Source: Albugo candida
Lineage: Eukaryota > Oomycota > Peronosporomycetes > Albuginales
NCBI GenBank assembly: GCA_040437565.1
Contig: JBDOQK010000015.1
Span: 434,001-498,000, forward strand
Direction of reading: 5' to 3'
Length of the DNA stretch: 64,000 bases
The translations under genes and the position numbers were made by a program. Shown piece after piece: positions 10,801 through 23,000 of the stretch. How positions within the stretch are numbered: the first letter of the stretch is position 1; each line of letters starts with the position of its first letter. The notes below the pieces were generated by a model. The model ran no database searches. It had not been told where the DNA came from and saw only the letters and a program-made list of their open reading frames with translations.

Positions 10801-13800
10801 GTTTTGTAATGCTGTCACTTTCGCTTGTTCCTCAGTTTGTGTCGCGTGATGANNNNNNNNNNNNNNNNNNNNNNNNNNNNNNNNNNNNNNNNNNNNNNNN
10901 NNNNNNNNNNNNNNNNNNNNNNNNNNNNNNNNNNNNNNNNNNNNNNNNNNNNTGCTTGATCCTGAGCCTCAATCAGTTGTACGGATAGAATCCTTGTTGT
11001 GGCATCCTGTTTCTTCATCAACTCATTCATCTTACTCGAAGATTTCCGATATTTCTCATCGATAAGTATCAATATACGATCTCTGTCGTCCATGAGCTTG
11101 TTTTGTAATGCTGTCACTTTCGCTTGTTCCTCAGTTTGTGTCGCGTGATGAGAGATGAGATGATGAGCCCGAGCACGTGTTTCCTCAACGTTCCTGTCTT
11201 GAGACAACAGTTTGGTGAGAATCGTCTTGCCATCGAAACTTGCAGACTTGCAATCATATTCGCTTTCATGCTCTGGATTACTTAAAATCTCTAGAAGCTC
11301 TTTTCTCTCCTCTGACAAAGCTTTGTAGCGAGCAAATATCTCATTCAATTGAAGCCGTATGTCCTCTTCGCTTGCTTGACACTGCCTTTCGATATCGCTT
11401 TGCTTTGTATCTGCTTGGAAGGAGACTCTATTTTCGCGATTTTCCTCCAAGTAAGCAACGCGTTCCAAGGTCTCATGCAGACGAGCCTTCAGCTTGGCAA
11501 AATGCTTCTGGTGGGCTTCAATGTTCTCGTACCGCGGTGCTGTTCGTTGGGTCACATCATCAGATGCTTCCGTACTTGCTGAGCTGTCGATCAAAGTCTC
11601 ATGCTTGCAATTTCCGGTGTCACCCATCTTACTTTGTAGTCGTAATTTAAGAGCTTCGATTTCTTCATTCGACATGGCAAATTGCTCCAGAGCGCGCGCA
11701 AGTTGACTCGTCAATTCAACCTCCGCCTGTCGTTCCAAACTTGTTTTGTAGCTCATACTTTCAATTTCTTGATTCATTTGATTCATAGTGACGTTCGCTA
11801 CTTCCAAAGCTTCTGCTTTGGAAGCTGCATCGTTCTCTAGAGCCAAAAATCTGTCTTGTAAATTACAAAATCGTATTTCAGCGCCACTGGCTGCTTCTTG
11901 TAGCGATTGTATTCTTTCTTTATACAGATCTTCATACAGCTTGCTGGCTTTTTCGAGCTCTTCAACCACGTATTCTTTCTCTTGTAAACGGCGTGATAGG
12001 TCCTCTTCCAATGTGTTTTGAGACGATATCACTCGCTCAAGGTCTTCTTCAGATCGAGTCTCGACCTCCACAATGCGATTTTGCAACGATTGGATCGATT
12101 CTTTAGCACTATTGAGCTCTGAACGCAGCTCTGAAAGTGTTGTTTGCTGCACTTTCATTGAGAGGTTCTGTTGAGTCAAATGACCTTCCAATTCAGCCCG
12201 AGTAAGTAGCATTCTCTCACAATCTTTTTGATGCTTTCGCACGAGTTCCATGCGTACTCGACCAACATCTCTCTCATGGTCGACTACGAGATTTTCAATC
12301 AATTCTTTGCGACTGTTTTCAACCTCGCTTTTGGAGAGCCTCAACGTGTCGGTCAATTGCGTCTCCAACTCTGCAATGCGAGCGATCAAGGCTTCGTTTT
12401 CGTCATATTTTGGTTTCAGGCTCTCTAACTGACGTTCATATCGATCCTTTTCCATCAAAATGGCCTTCTTGAGCTCATCATCGTGCTGTTGCAAGAGGTC
12501 TGCACGTGTGGCTTCCAAATGATCATGAAGGTCTCTCTGCATTATCTCTTTCTCTCTCGTCCATGCGTTTATTCTTGACTGTTCCTCTGCTTTGAGCTTC
12601 TCACACGTCTGACTAAAACCCAGTATCTCTTCTTGCAGCTCACGGATCTTCTTTTCTAAAGCTTGTACCTCATCTTCGTTCTTACTCTCCAGCTCCAAAC
12701 GTACTGATTCCGCTCTTGTTTCATGTTCTTTCTGTATAAAGCCGAGCTTTCCTTCATACTCTTTCTCCGCTGCTTGTCTTTCCTCCATCCATGCTTCCAT
12801 TCTTTCTTGCAGTCTGCTTTGTGATACCGCATAGCAATCATTAGCCTTTGTGAGTTGCTCTGTGAGATCGTGAATCCGCACGTTCATACTTTGCCGTTCT
12901 CTTGCATTCGTATCGCTGAATTCTTTCCGGAGAATTCCTTGCTGCATCTCATACTTTGAGATCACTTTAGCCATTTCTTCCTGACGCTTGTCGGATTCTT
13001 CTTCACGCAGCATAAGCAGCTTTTCGCGTTCCTGCACAATGATTCCGTGCTCCGTCTTTATCACAGCCTGGTTCCCGACTTCCTTTTGAAGTTCCAATTC
13101 GTGCTTTTGTATGAGCATTTCCATCGCATTCTGATGCTCATTTTCCGCAATTTGCATCTTCAAAGTAGAAGCAGTAATAAGCTCCTCCAACTCGCTTTGA
13201 AGCCTTTCAATTTCTTCAGAAGAGGTAATTTTCTCAGTGGTCAATTCATTGACGCGGTCCAATTGAGACTGTAGCTGTTGCTTGCAGGCGTTCACGCTCA
13301 TTCTTTCCGTCATTAACTGTTGCTGAAGGTCGCTTACCAAGCTTTTTTGATCATACAATTCGGATTCTCTTTCTCGCAAAACTTCCTCAACTCTTATCAA
13401 ATCTTGCTGTAAGATTGATTCCTTCGCAGAGGCATTCTGAGATCGAATTTTCAGCTCAGCCAACTTTTCTCGTAGAGTTTGTTCCATATGTTCTAAATCT
13501 CTCTGCTTTTCTCGATACTTCTCGAGTTCTTTATCAAAATCTTCTCTCAACTGCTTCACTGTTTCTGCATTAGCTTTGACGATGTTTTCCTTCTCCTGTG
13601 AGAAAGTTTGTAGATCGCTGTCTCGTTCATCCAGCTGTTGCCGCAATTCTTGAAGCTTCCTTTCAGCTTCACAGACGCGGAGAACAGATTCCTCCTCGAA
13701 TGCATTGCGAGTCGACAGCTCTTCACGCATCTTGTCTGATTTCTCTTGATGCTCATGTTCGATTTCCAAGCGCATACTGTTCATTTCTTTCGTAAATCTC

Positions 13801-15038
13801 TGCGTAAGCAGCTCTTTTTCGTGCGTATGGCTTCTCATCTCCACCTCCAGCTTATTCTGCAATGATGCAGCTGCTTCTACTGCATCTTGCAGTTTATCTT
13901 CGAGCTGATTTAGTCGCTTTGTGTGTCCCGCTGCGTTTTCATTTGCCTCGTTCACAAGCTGGTTTGACCGAGACAGCTCTGTTTGATACTTTGTCTCGAT
14001 TTCGTTGATTGTTTCTTGCTGTTCGGATACCTGAAGCGCATAGATCTCTCTCTCTTGTTCTAGAGAAGCTATTTTGCGTGCGTATTCTACCTTCTCGACC
14101 TGAAGCTGATGGATCGTATTACTTGTGCGTTCTTCGCCTTCCAGCATCACTTTTTGAAAATTCATCAATTCTTTCTCCAAAGCAATGGAATGCGTTTTAC
14201 CTTTGAAAAGCTGCTGCTTCAACGATTCATGTTCTGATTCCATCACTTGCTTCTCTGTATCCCACGACTTTTCCTTTTTCGTAAAGTAATCGATCCTTTG
14301 CTGTAGTGATGCGATTTCATCGTGGTGGCTCTCACGTAAAGAATCTCGAGCTAGGATGGCTTGCTCCAGTGTTTTCTCGAGCTCAGAGACCTTTTCACAC
14401 GATACAAAAACGTTTCTTTCCATTTTCTCCTTTTCCTTATCCAAAGCCAAACGTAATCGCTCATTTTCTTGCAGCAAAATGTTCACTTGATCCCGTTCTT
14501 CTGTCTGCATTTCCGATAAGGTGCCTTCCCCGCAAATGTCCGATCCATCTACAGCCTCATTTACGCATCCATTCGATACGATATCGTCGGATGAATGATC
14601 CGACAGAATCGGCAGGCGAAATGAACCAGCTTCCCGTTGTAAGGGGCTTTTGTGAATCGAATCAGCGGGTTTGTTGGGTGATCCAAGCCTCTCATTCTCT
14701 TCCCTTGCTTCTTGTAGCTGCTTGTGCATCGCACGACAAGTGCCGACAACTCGTTTCAACTCGTCGATCAAATTGTGTTTTTCATCTTCCAACTTTTTAA
14801 TTGACGAATTGTGTTCCGATAAAGACGCTGCCATTTTCGTGGGACTTGCTTCCGTAGCGACAAACTGATTCTCTCTCCCCTGAGCAGAAGTCTCCTGAAC
14901 AAGACACTGATATTGTTCCTGTAGGCTTCGATATCGTCGCACAACATCGTGCAATTTTCTCAACAAAAGTTGATTTTCCTGCTTTAATTTTGAGACGACT
15001 TCGTCTGTAGATACCTTTTCCTCTTGGAGATTGTCCAT
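7826..15038 (-). CDS. Giant coiled-coil golgin with C-terminal GRIP domain
   Basis: Exons: 15038-8521 (across the gap at 10853-10952), 8459-8406, 8349-8278, 8225-8131 and 8072-7826; introns 61, 56, 52 and 58 bp. Merged length is about 2,230 residues. Nearly all of exon 1 is heptad-rich coiled coil (many ELxxK/QLxEL runs). The last exons spell a GRIP domain once spliced: NVE joined to YLRNIVIKYLSSQ, then ERERLIPVLATILKF joined to NHEEND. Known GRIP golgins bind Arl1 at the trans-Golgi and tether vesicles. The two large frames on either side of the N run overlap by the same 199 bp, and merging leaves exactly 2,073 codons in exon 1. The first ATG of the frame is 15038; the open frame continues upstream to 15323 only with non-ATG codons and would overlap Pol alpha. 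An extra 5' exon cannot be excluded. Confidence 0.9.
10853..10952. other. 100-N assembly gap with overlapping flanks
   Basis: Exactly 100 N. The 199 bp at 10654-10852 are repeated at 10953-11151. Merging the two restores one open frame through the golgin. Confidence 0.92.
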
Positions 15039-15184
15039 CTCCTTCCTCACTGATGCGATTTCACCGCTTTCCGAATGTATGAGTCCAACAGCTCTCTCTA
15101 TATCGACTCGAATCGTCGGAGTTCGATCACGCGGATGGCTCGGCCAATCGTAGGTTTTCCCGCTCAAAACGAACGCATTTCGCC
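15039..15184. promoter_or_regulatory. Bidirectional intergenic region, golgin and Pol alpha
   Basis: The first ATG of the golgin and the ATG of Pol alpha are 146 bp apart and divergent. The golgin frame stays open across it without an ATG. No clear TATA or initiator was recognised. Confidence 0.45.
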
Positions 15185-18100
15185 ATGAGCTCTCGACGCA
15201 CAGCGTCTCGGACAGATAGAACTCGGCGGAATGCACTTGAGGAATTACGGTCTGCACGTCACAAGCAATCCGAAGATGCTTCCGATACAGCAACAACTTC
15301 TCGTATTGCCACTTATCAGCCAAAAGAAAGTAGCGTTTACAAAGTCGTGACGGAAGAAGAATACGAAGACTTGGTTCGACAAAGGCGACAGGGTCTTCCG
15401 TTTGTCGCTAATGATGACGCTGAATTGGGATACTACGATGATGGGGAAGAGCAGTTCTTCGAATCAGACGAAGATAGGAATCCCTCTGAACAAAATGAAG
15501 CTTCACACAATGATTCTGGAACTTCCAAACAAAAAATTGGTGCTCTTTCGAGCGCATACGCACGTCGGGCGAAGAAGATGCAACGAGCAAAACTCGGTGA
15601 TGGGAAAGACAATAGAATCACGAATCTTTTGCATTCTAAAAGCGCGATGCAGATGAATAGTTCCAAACGGCTCAAAACATCAGAAAGTATGCAAAAAGCA
15701 GGTCAAGTACTCTATTCATTTCATTGCGTGAGCCAGAATCTAAAGTTTTTTATCTTTACAGACTTGGATCTGGATAGCATGCTGGACGATTTAACCAGTA
15801 ATCCGACCAAGTCGGACGCATCATTTCTGTCGCCCCCATCATTTGCTTCGTTCAAAAATAACGAAAGCGCAATTTGCATGGATGATGAATTTGACTATAA
15901 TGCGGAGGAATCTATGGCTATGAATTCCGGGAATGATGTAAAATACGCGTATGAAAGGCCTGGCATTATTTCTCACAAAGGATCGAAGCGAGAGGAATCG
16001 GAAGATCACGTGATGGAAATCAATGACGACACCTCAAAGAAAATAGAGCCTCCAACTAAACGCGAATTGCTTTTACGAAAAGCTCGAGCGAGAGAATTGC
16101 TGACAACAAATCCGACCGCACGTGCTTTGTCGTCCGAATTTGAAGAAGAGGAAGGAAAACCTGAAGAAATAAAAACGATTGATACCAATTCAGTGAGTGA
16201 AATCCCATCAAATGAGGTGACGGAATGGTGGGAAACGCCTGAAACAAATGCTCCTCAAGAATGTGCTGTGGAGGAGGATGTCAAAATGGAAGATCCGATC
16301 GATTGTAAGAAGACCTCATCCTCATCTGATCGCGTTAGAATCTTTTGGATGGATACCATTGAAATTCGCGATCGACCCGGAAAGCTGTACATGATCGGGA
16401 AAGTAAAGACGGTTTCCGGATCGAACGTGTCCTATCGAAGCTGCTGCATCACTGTGAATAATCTCGAACGCTGTATGTATCTCGTTCCGAAACCCGACGC
16501 GGTGCGCGATCTAGACCCGAAAGCATCCACAATGAAGGATTTGAGTCCCCAGCTACAACAAGAGCTTTGGATGAAAATACATCAAGACATTCATCGCTAT
16601 TTGATTCCGAATTGCATCACTGGTCGAATAGACAAGGAGAATTTTAAAACCAAATTAGTCGAACGTGAGTACGCTTTTGAGCGGCAAGATATTCCGCGTG
16701 GGAAGAATAAGTACGTCAAAGTAAGATACTCTGCTCGGTATCCAATCCCTCCAGCCGACATTTGTGAGCGTGGTGGACGCTATTTCTCTCAAATTTGTGG
16801 GGCTTCTACCCGGCCATTGGAGACATTTCTACTCGGTAGAAAGCTTCTTGGGCCAGGCTGGATCGAAGTGTGTAATGTGCGGGCTTCACAGAACCACGAG
16901 AGTTTTTGCCAGCTTGAATATGTAACGGATGATCCAAAAGGCATTCATGTGCTCCACGGAGAGGACTGCGATGCACCCCCACCATTAAAAGTTCTTTCTC
17001 TCAGTCTGAAATCAATATGCCATCCAACTACACTTCACCACGAGATCATTACGCTCTCTATGATCACAGAGTCTGGTGTAAGCTGTGAAGGCGCTTCCTG
17101 CAATCAACGGCGCTCTATCAGCCATTTCACAACAATTCGACCGGTAGACAGCAACAAAGGCTTTCCAGATACATTCGTACAATTTGCACAAGAAAACGGG
17201 CGATTCCGAGATCAGAAGACCAATCGGACAGAAAAGCGCATACCGAGTCTACGTTTCGAGTCGAATGAACGTGCGATGCTCAGCTACTTTCTCACTCGAA
17301 TCCAGTTGGAAGACCCAGACGTCATTGTTGGTCACAATCTACACTCGTACACTTTGAATCTTCTTCTATCTCGAATCGATCATTATAAATTGGGAGGATT
17401 ATGGTCCAAACTGACCCGTCTACGTCGTGGTCGATTGCAGCCTGTCAATGTCGGAGAAGCGTGGAATGAGTACCGATTCGATGATATCAGCAATGGACGA
17501 CTTTTTTGCGATACGTGTGTGTCGGCCAAGGAACTACTGCCGTCTCAAAACAATTATTCGCTCACGTATTTGGCTACGACCATTCTGAAGAAGCAGCACT
17601 TTGATATCGAAATAAATGAGATCCCGCAAATCATGTGTAGCTCTCCCCAGTACTTCACCAAGCTTCTCTGTCACACACTGGACGACGCCATGTTCATCCT
17701 CCAATTGATGCATCATCTCCAAATCCTTCCTTTATCAAAGCAATTAGCAAATCTCTGTGGGTATCTATGGCCAAGAACTTTAGAAGCCAACAAGCGCGCT
17801 GAGCGGATTGAATTTCTATTATCACACGAATTCTCCAAATCGAAGCAGAAATTCATACTTCCGGAGAAAATGAAGCAATCTCGAGGATCGGGAACCAAAC
17901 AGCGAGAGAAAGCCTCGTATATGGGTGGTATGGTATTTGCTCCAAAAAAAGGATTGTACGATAACTTTGTTGTCCTGCTGGATTTCAACAGCTTGTACCC
18001 TTCCATCATTCGAGAATATAACATCTGCTTCACAACAGTTGATCGCAAGTTAGAAGCAATGACCGTGAAAAGCGGTCAAAAGCGGACGGAAGGGAGCACC

Positions 18101-19988
18101 GGTGTCGACCCTGAGGAGAACATCGATGCAGAAGAAGACATTCCGGTCTTACCTTCTACATCCAGCAGGGACGGAGTACTACCGAGCGTCATCAAACGCT
18201 TATTGGACTCGCGCAAACAGGTAAAACAGGCTTTAGCCAGTGCTTCTCGTGCTGGAAACAAGGAGAAAGCTCAGTCTTTAGACATTCGACAGAAAGCAAT
18301 CAAATTGACGGCAAATTCCATGTATGGATGTCTTGGATTCCGATACTCTCGCTACTATGCCAAAGCCATTGCAGCACTGATCACGTCGACCGGTCGACAA
18401 ACGCTACAGCGAGCAAAAGAAGTCGCAGAATTGGAGTGTGGCTACGATGTCATCTATGGGGACACTGATTCAATCATGGTCGACTCCCGAAGCGATCAGC
18501 TCCACGACGCAAAACGCATTGGACGTGACATCCAAACGCAATGTAACAAACACTTCAAACTGCTTGAGCTCGAAGTGGACAGTATTTTCAAAACGATACT
18601 TCTTCTGAACAAGAAGAAATACGCGGCTCTTGTTGTGAAAGAAACCACAGACATGTCCAACGGTATCGCCGTTCGGTATGAAAAGGAGGTCAAAGGATTG
18701 GATCTTGTTCGACGAGATTGGTGTGTGATTTCCAAAGGCGTAGGTCACGATATTTTGGATCATATACTGTCTGGAAGAGCTCGTGATGAAGTTGTCGATA
18801 CCATCCACACGTATCTTGAGACTGTAGCTGCACGCATACGCTCTGAGCAAGATCCAATCGATCAATTTGTCATCACCAAATCGCTAAACAAGCAACCAGA
18901 ACAGTATCCAGACGGGGCCAAGCAGTATCATGTCCAAGTAGCGTTAGCCTTGAAGCAACAAGGGCACCACATAGGCGTGGGTTCTCATATTCCATATGTT
19001 CTGTGTAAAGTGCAGGACCCACGCTCTGGTCGATATGCATATCATCCCGATGAGGTGAGACGAGCAGCGGGCAAACTTGCGATCGATTACGAATGGTATT
19101 TGGAGTCTCAGATTCATCCTCCAGTCAATCGCCTTTGCGCTCATATTGAAGGAACGTCCAGCACCCAATTAGCGCGATGTCTTGGCTTAGACACTTCAAA
19201 ATTCAAAACGTTAGCGCTGGATGCCGATACAAATGCGGAAGATGGCGAGAATGATTCTATTCCAAGCGTGCTACGAGACGATCAAGAACGCTTCAGTCAA
19301 TGTGTACCTCTTCAACTTACCTGTAAGCAGTGTCACCAATCGTCAAAGTTTCCAGGAGTTTTCTTCGCATTTGGAGACGATAAAGCAGCTTCTAAATCGA
19401 TCCAAAGCGGATTGATATGTCCGCAATCGGATTGTCGGGCAGAGTTCTGGGGCTACAAGGAGGAAGGTCTGTATGGGAACGTCGGTGATGATCTCGCTGC
19501 GCTTTTGTCGAATCAACTCCATCTTGCGACACGAGCTTCTGTACGCCGCTACTATGAAGCTTGGCTTGTTTGTTCCGATGTCACTTGCAAAACTCGTACA
19601 CAGAAACAGTCTCTGCGTGGGAACGGGAACATGTGCTCGACCACCGGATGTCAATCTCTGGTGCATGCAGAGTACACAGAGCACGACCTGTACACGCAGC
19701 TCAAGTACTTTTCAACACTCTTCGACCCCGTTCGTGCCATGAAGAAGCTACATGTAGAAGAAGAACGAGCGTTGCCGACTGCGAACAAGTCCAAGGCGAA
19801 GTTTGTTCTCCCAGCGCATCATCAGAATTTGCTTGAAAAGTTGCACCAGCAGGCCGAAAAAGTAAGCTTCTTTATATATTTCTTTCTTGATGAATTTCAA
19901 TGTGACAACGTCTCTTTTGCTACAGACAGTTTGCTTGAATGAGTACAATTGGGTCAAGCCGACGCTTTGGCAGACATTGTTCACATAA
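15185..19988 (+). CDS. POLA1: DNA polymerase alpha catalytic subunit
   Basis: Exons 15185-15701, 15762-19861 and 19926-19988; about 1,559 residues. It extends the RNA-DNA primer made by primase to start replication. The polymerase signatures are all present: DFNSLYPSIIREYNICF (motif A, about residue 913), KLTANSMYGCLGF (motif B) and YGDTDSIMVD (motif C, catalytic Asp pair). The N-terminal part contains the Pol alpha exonuclease-like fold and the conserved acidic, Ser-rich tail. The C-terminal part has two Cys clusters (CKQC with CPQSDC; CSDVTC with CSTTGC), the zinc and iron-sulfur type modules that bind the B subunit. The 60-bp intron 1 is in frame and open, so it is a prediction from splice sites and family alignment; intron 3 (64 bp) is required to reach the final 20 codons (TVCLNEYNWVKP). 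It ends 55 bp from the stop of the convergent ankyrin-SAPS gene. Confidence 0.95.
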
Positions 19989-20043
19989 CGCATACAGTTG
20001 GACACAAGCATTTTTATCCACAAGGAATCATTCGGAATCGATG

Positions 20044-23000
20044 TCATTGAAGCTGTGTCAAGTTGGAAGTAGACGCGGAATGAGATAGTGTGAATCCAAC
20101 GGATGTGCCTTTTATCCCTTCGCTCACTGGAGTACGATAACTGGCTGACATCTGCTTAGCGGGTGTCCCGTGGAAGGAAGCCGGGCTCACGAGTGATGTT
20201 GTGTGACGCGGCTCCATAAAATTTGATGTGGAATTTGCTGTAGGATTTGGGACCATCGACGCTATGGATGGGGCTGAAAATGAGTTGACCGAGTTTCCCA
20301 TTCTTGAAATCGTAGATGCCAAGTTGTTGCTGTCATTCTTGAAAGATCGCAAAATCTGTGTGAGAGATTTTTTGGTGTGCTGTTGTCCTTCTTGAGCCGC
20401 CCATTGTTGCTCTGATTCTCTGCTTGTCTTCATTGGATCTTCTTCGAGTGGTGCTCGTATTGACTCCTTGTCTGCTTCCTTGAAGATTCTCCCATGCTGT
20501 TTTGCACGATGGTGATGTCTCGGCTCTGCTTCCTGGGATACAGCTCGTCTTGGCTGCCAGGTGTCGTCTTTGGTGCTTGTATGTATAGAATCTCTCAGCG
20601 CGGATTCNNNNNNNNNNNNNNNNNNNNNNNNNNNNNNNNNNNNNNNNNNNNNNNNNNNNNNNNNNNNNNNNNNNNNNNNNNNNNNNNNNNNNNNNNNNNN
20701 NNNNNNNGTGAGAGATTTTTTGCTGTGCTGTTTCGACTCTAGTCCTTCTTGAGCCGCCCATTGTTGCTCTGATTCTCTGCTCGTCTTCATCGGATCTTCT
20801 TCGAGTGGTGCTCGTATTGACTCCTTGTCTGCTTCCTTGAAGATTCTCCCATGCTGTTTTGCACGATGGTGATGTCTCGGCTCTGCTTCCTGGGATACAG
20901 CTCGTCTTGGCTGCCAGGTGTCGTCTTTGGTGCTTGTATGTATAGAATCTCTCAGCGCGGATTCGCTGTCACTTAGTACTGATGCGATCGTGAATCCTCT
21001 CTGTCGCTTTGAATGCGTCGAAGGCTTTTTCAAACGATTCTTCTCATTCGTATCGGTGGGAGGACTGATGTTCCATTGGTCAGCATCTACTTCATTATCA
21101 ATGTCAATTGCCATGGCGTTTGCTGCGTCCATTCTGCGAGCAGCATTAACAGAAAGCACCGATATTGCATCTTGCAAAGCTTGCATCCATTGTTCTTGTC
21201 TTCCCCACGTGTCACAAAGAACGATGAAGCTTTTATACCCTTTGGTCGCAAATTGTATTCCGTGAGCTCCACTGCCGGGTCCTTGAGTGAGTCCGAAGCT
21301 GTACCATTTCTTAGCGGACGTAGGAATGACCCATTTCACACGAGTTGTCCAATTTGGATTGTTCAGTGTGTCGCAGTACCAAAGCTTCCCACATTTACGA
21401 CATAAGCCAAAATAAGTGATCGTAAAGGTCAAAGCGTGGAATGGCATTGGCACAGGGAATTGGATAAAAGAATTGACCTTGGTTGGCTCGGGTATCGGAA
21501 TATGATCGTGCATCTTATCTTTCTTGAATAGAAATCCTGCAGTGAAATCCTCCGTATTGTTGACTTTACAGTAATGATTTGCCGTTCCTGTGAAGAGTGT
21601 TTCGAGATAACCTGGCGAGGACATCACGTTACCATAGAGTTTTCGTCTCTAATTGAGATGGAACGCACCTGAATAGTCAATGTCGCTCACGGGCGATTCC
21701 TGAACGTACTCCACTGCATATTCTTTGACACTCAGACATCCATCACATAATGGAGCATTTCGCTCGCCTAAAGGCTGTGTCAGGACCAAATTTTGCTCGG
21801 CCAGTGTGCTTCGAAAGTCTGCCCAGTCTGGATGCTTTCTCGCGTATTCATGCACGATATCCTGACACGACACATGACCGCTCTCTCCTGTGTACGCTGG
21901 TGTACTATCACAAAACACAACTCAGATTCTCATCATGCGTTAATCTTCCTAAGAGATCGCTTACTTTGCAAGTGTGAAGATGCTATTTGCAATAATAGTC
22001 ATGTGGCCTCTGTACTGGACATCTTGGCGCTGGAAAGATTCGATGACAAAGTCCAGGATGCTGGTTTTGTCTGAAAACAAGCTGTTCAAAAGAGGGCAAG
22101 TCGGGAGACGTTTTTGGTCTGGATCGAGAAGCACACAGCGAATGATATCCGTTAGCTCATGATGCATCAAGCTGTTATTGGGCTGAGCGTCAAAGCATGA
22201 GAGCAGACAAGGCATCAAATCAGATTGTGCCAGGATGTTGTCTAATTGACTGCTCTGTAAAGCGACACATCGACGGAAAAATGTGATCAAGTACAGAAGA
22301 GCAGGTCCTTTTGTAGCATTAAGTGACGTGCCTTTGCCCTCTGTATCTTGTCTTGGGCCCACAATTGTTCGACAAAGCTGCACAAAACGATCCACTCTTG
22401 GGATTAAACTCAGTAGTACGTTTCGATGTGTTTCTTTTGCCAAATTCTCAACCCCAGTAAAGTCGTGTTTCTTCTTGTGGTAGCCCAAAACTTTCATTAG
22501 CATCATAACAATCGATAACGCGCCACCTTCATGCACAGTAAGCTCGCAATTCTGTCGTGCTTGACGCTCGATCTCAGAAAAGCCAAGATCAATTAAAGCT
22601 CCAAATGATACGTCAAGGCTTTGTAGGCCTATCAGTAAAGTCTTTAGCAAGGCGTTGTGCTGATGTGGATAGTATTGATCGGTAATCAAGGGTAGTGATT
22701 GATCGTTGTTGTCCACAAAAGCCGCATGATCTTCCATCATATAAACGCATGGAGGAGATAGTATGTAATTCACCAAGACACAGATATTCTCAACTGAATC
22801 ACGCTGATATGTGGTGCCGACGCCCCAGCTTAACGTACGTTGCCACGCACAGAGTCTTTCAAAGGTACATTCGAGAATTTTGCTGGAGCGAATAGAACGT
22901 TGTCCCATCTCTGACATATCGGAATACAACAGCCATACGATCGTGTCACGGATGGAATCCGAGCCGATGTGACGAATAATCCGAGGTACCAATGATTGTC

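Noticed and set aside
15039-15323. N-terminal extension of the golgin
   Set aside because: The frame is open but lacks an ATG and would overlap the Pol alpha start; 15038 is the first ATG.
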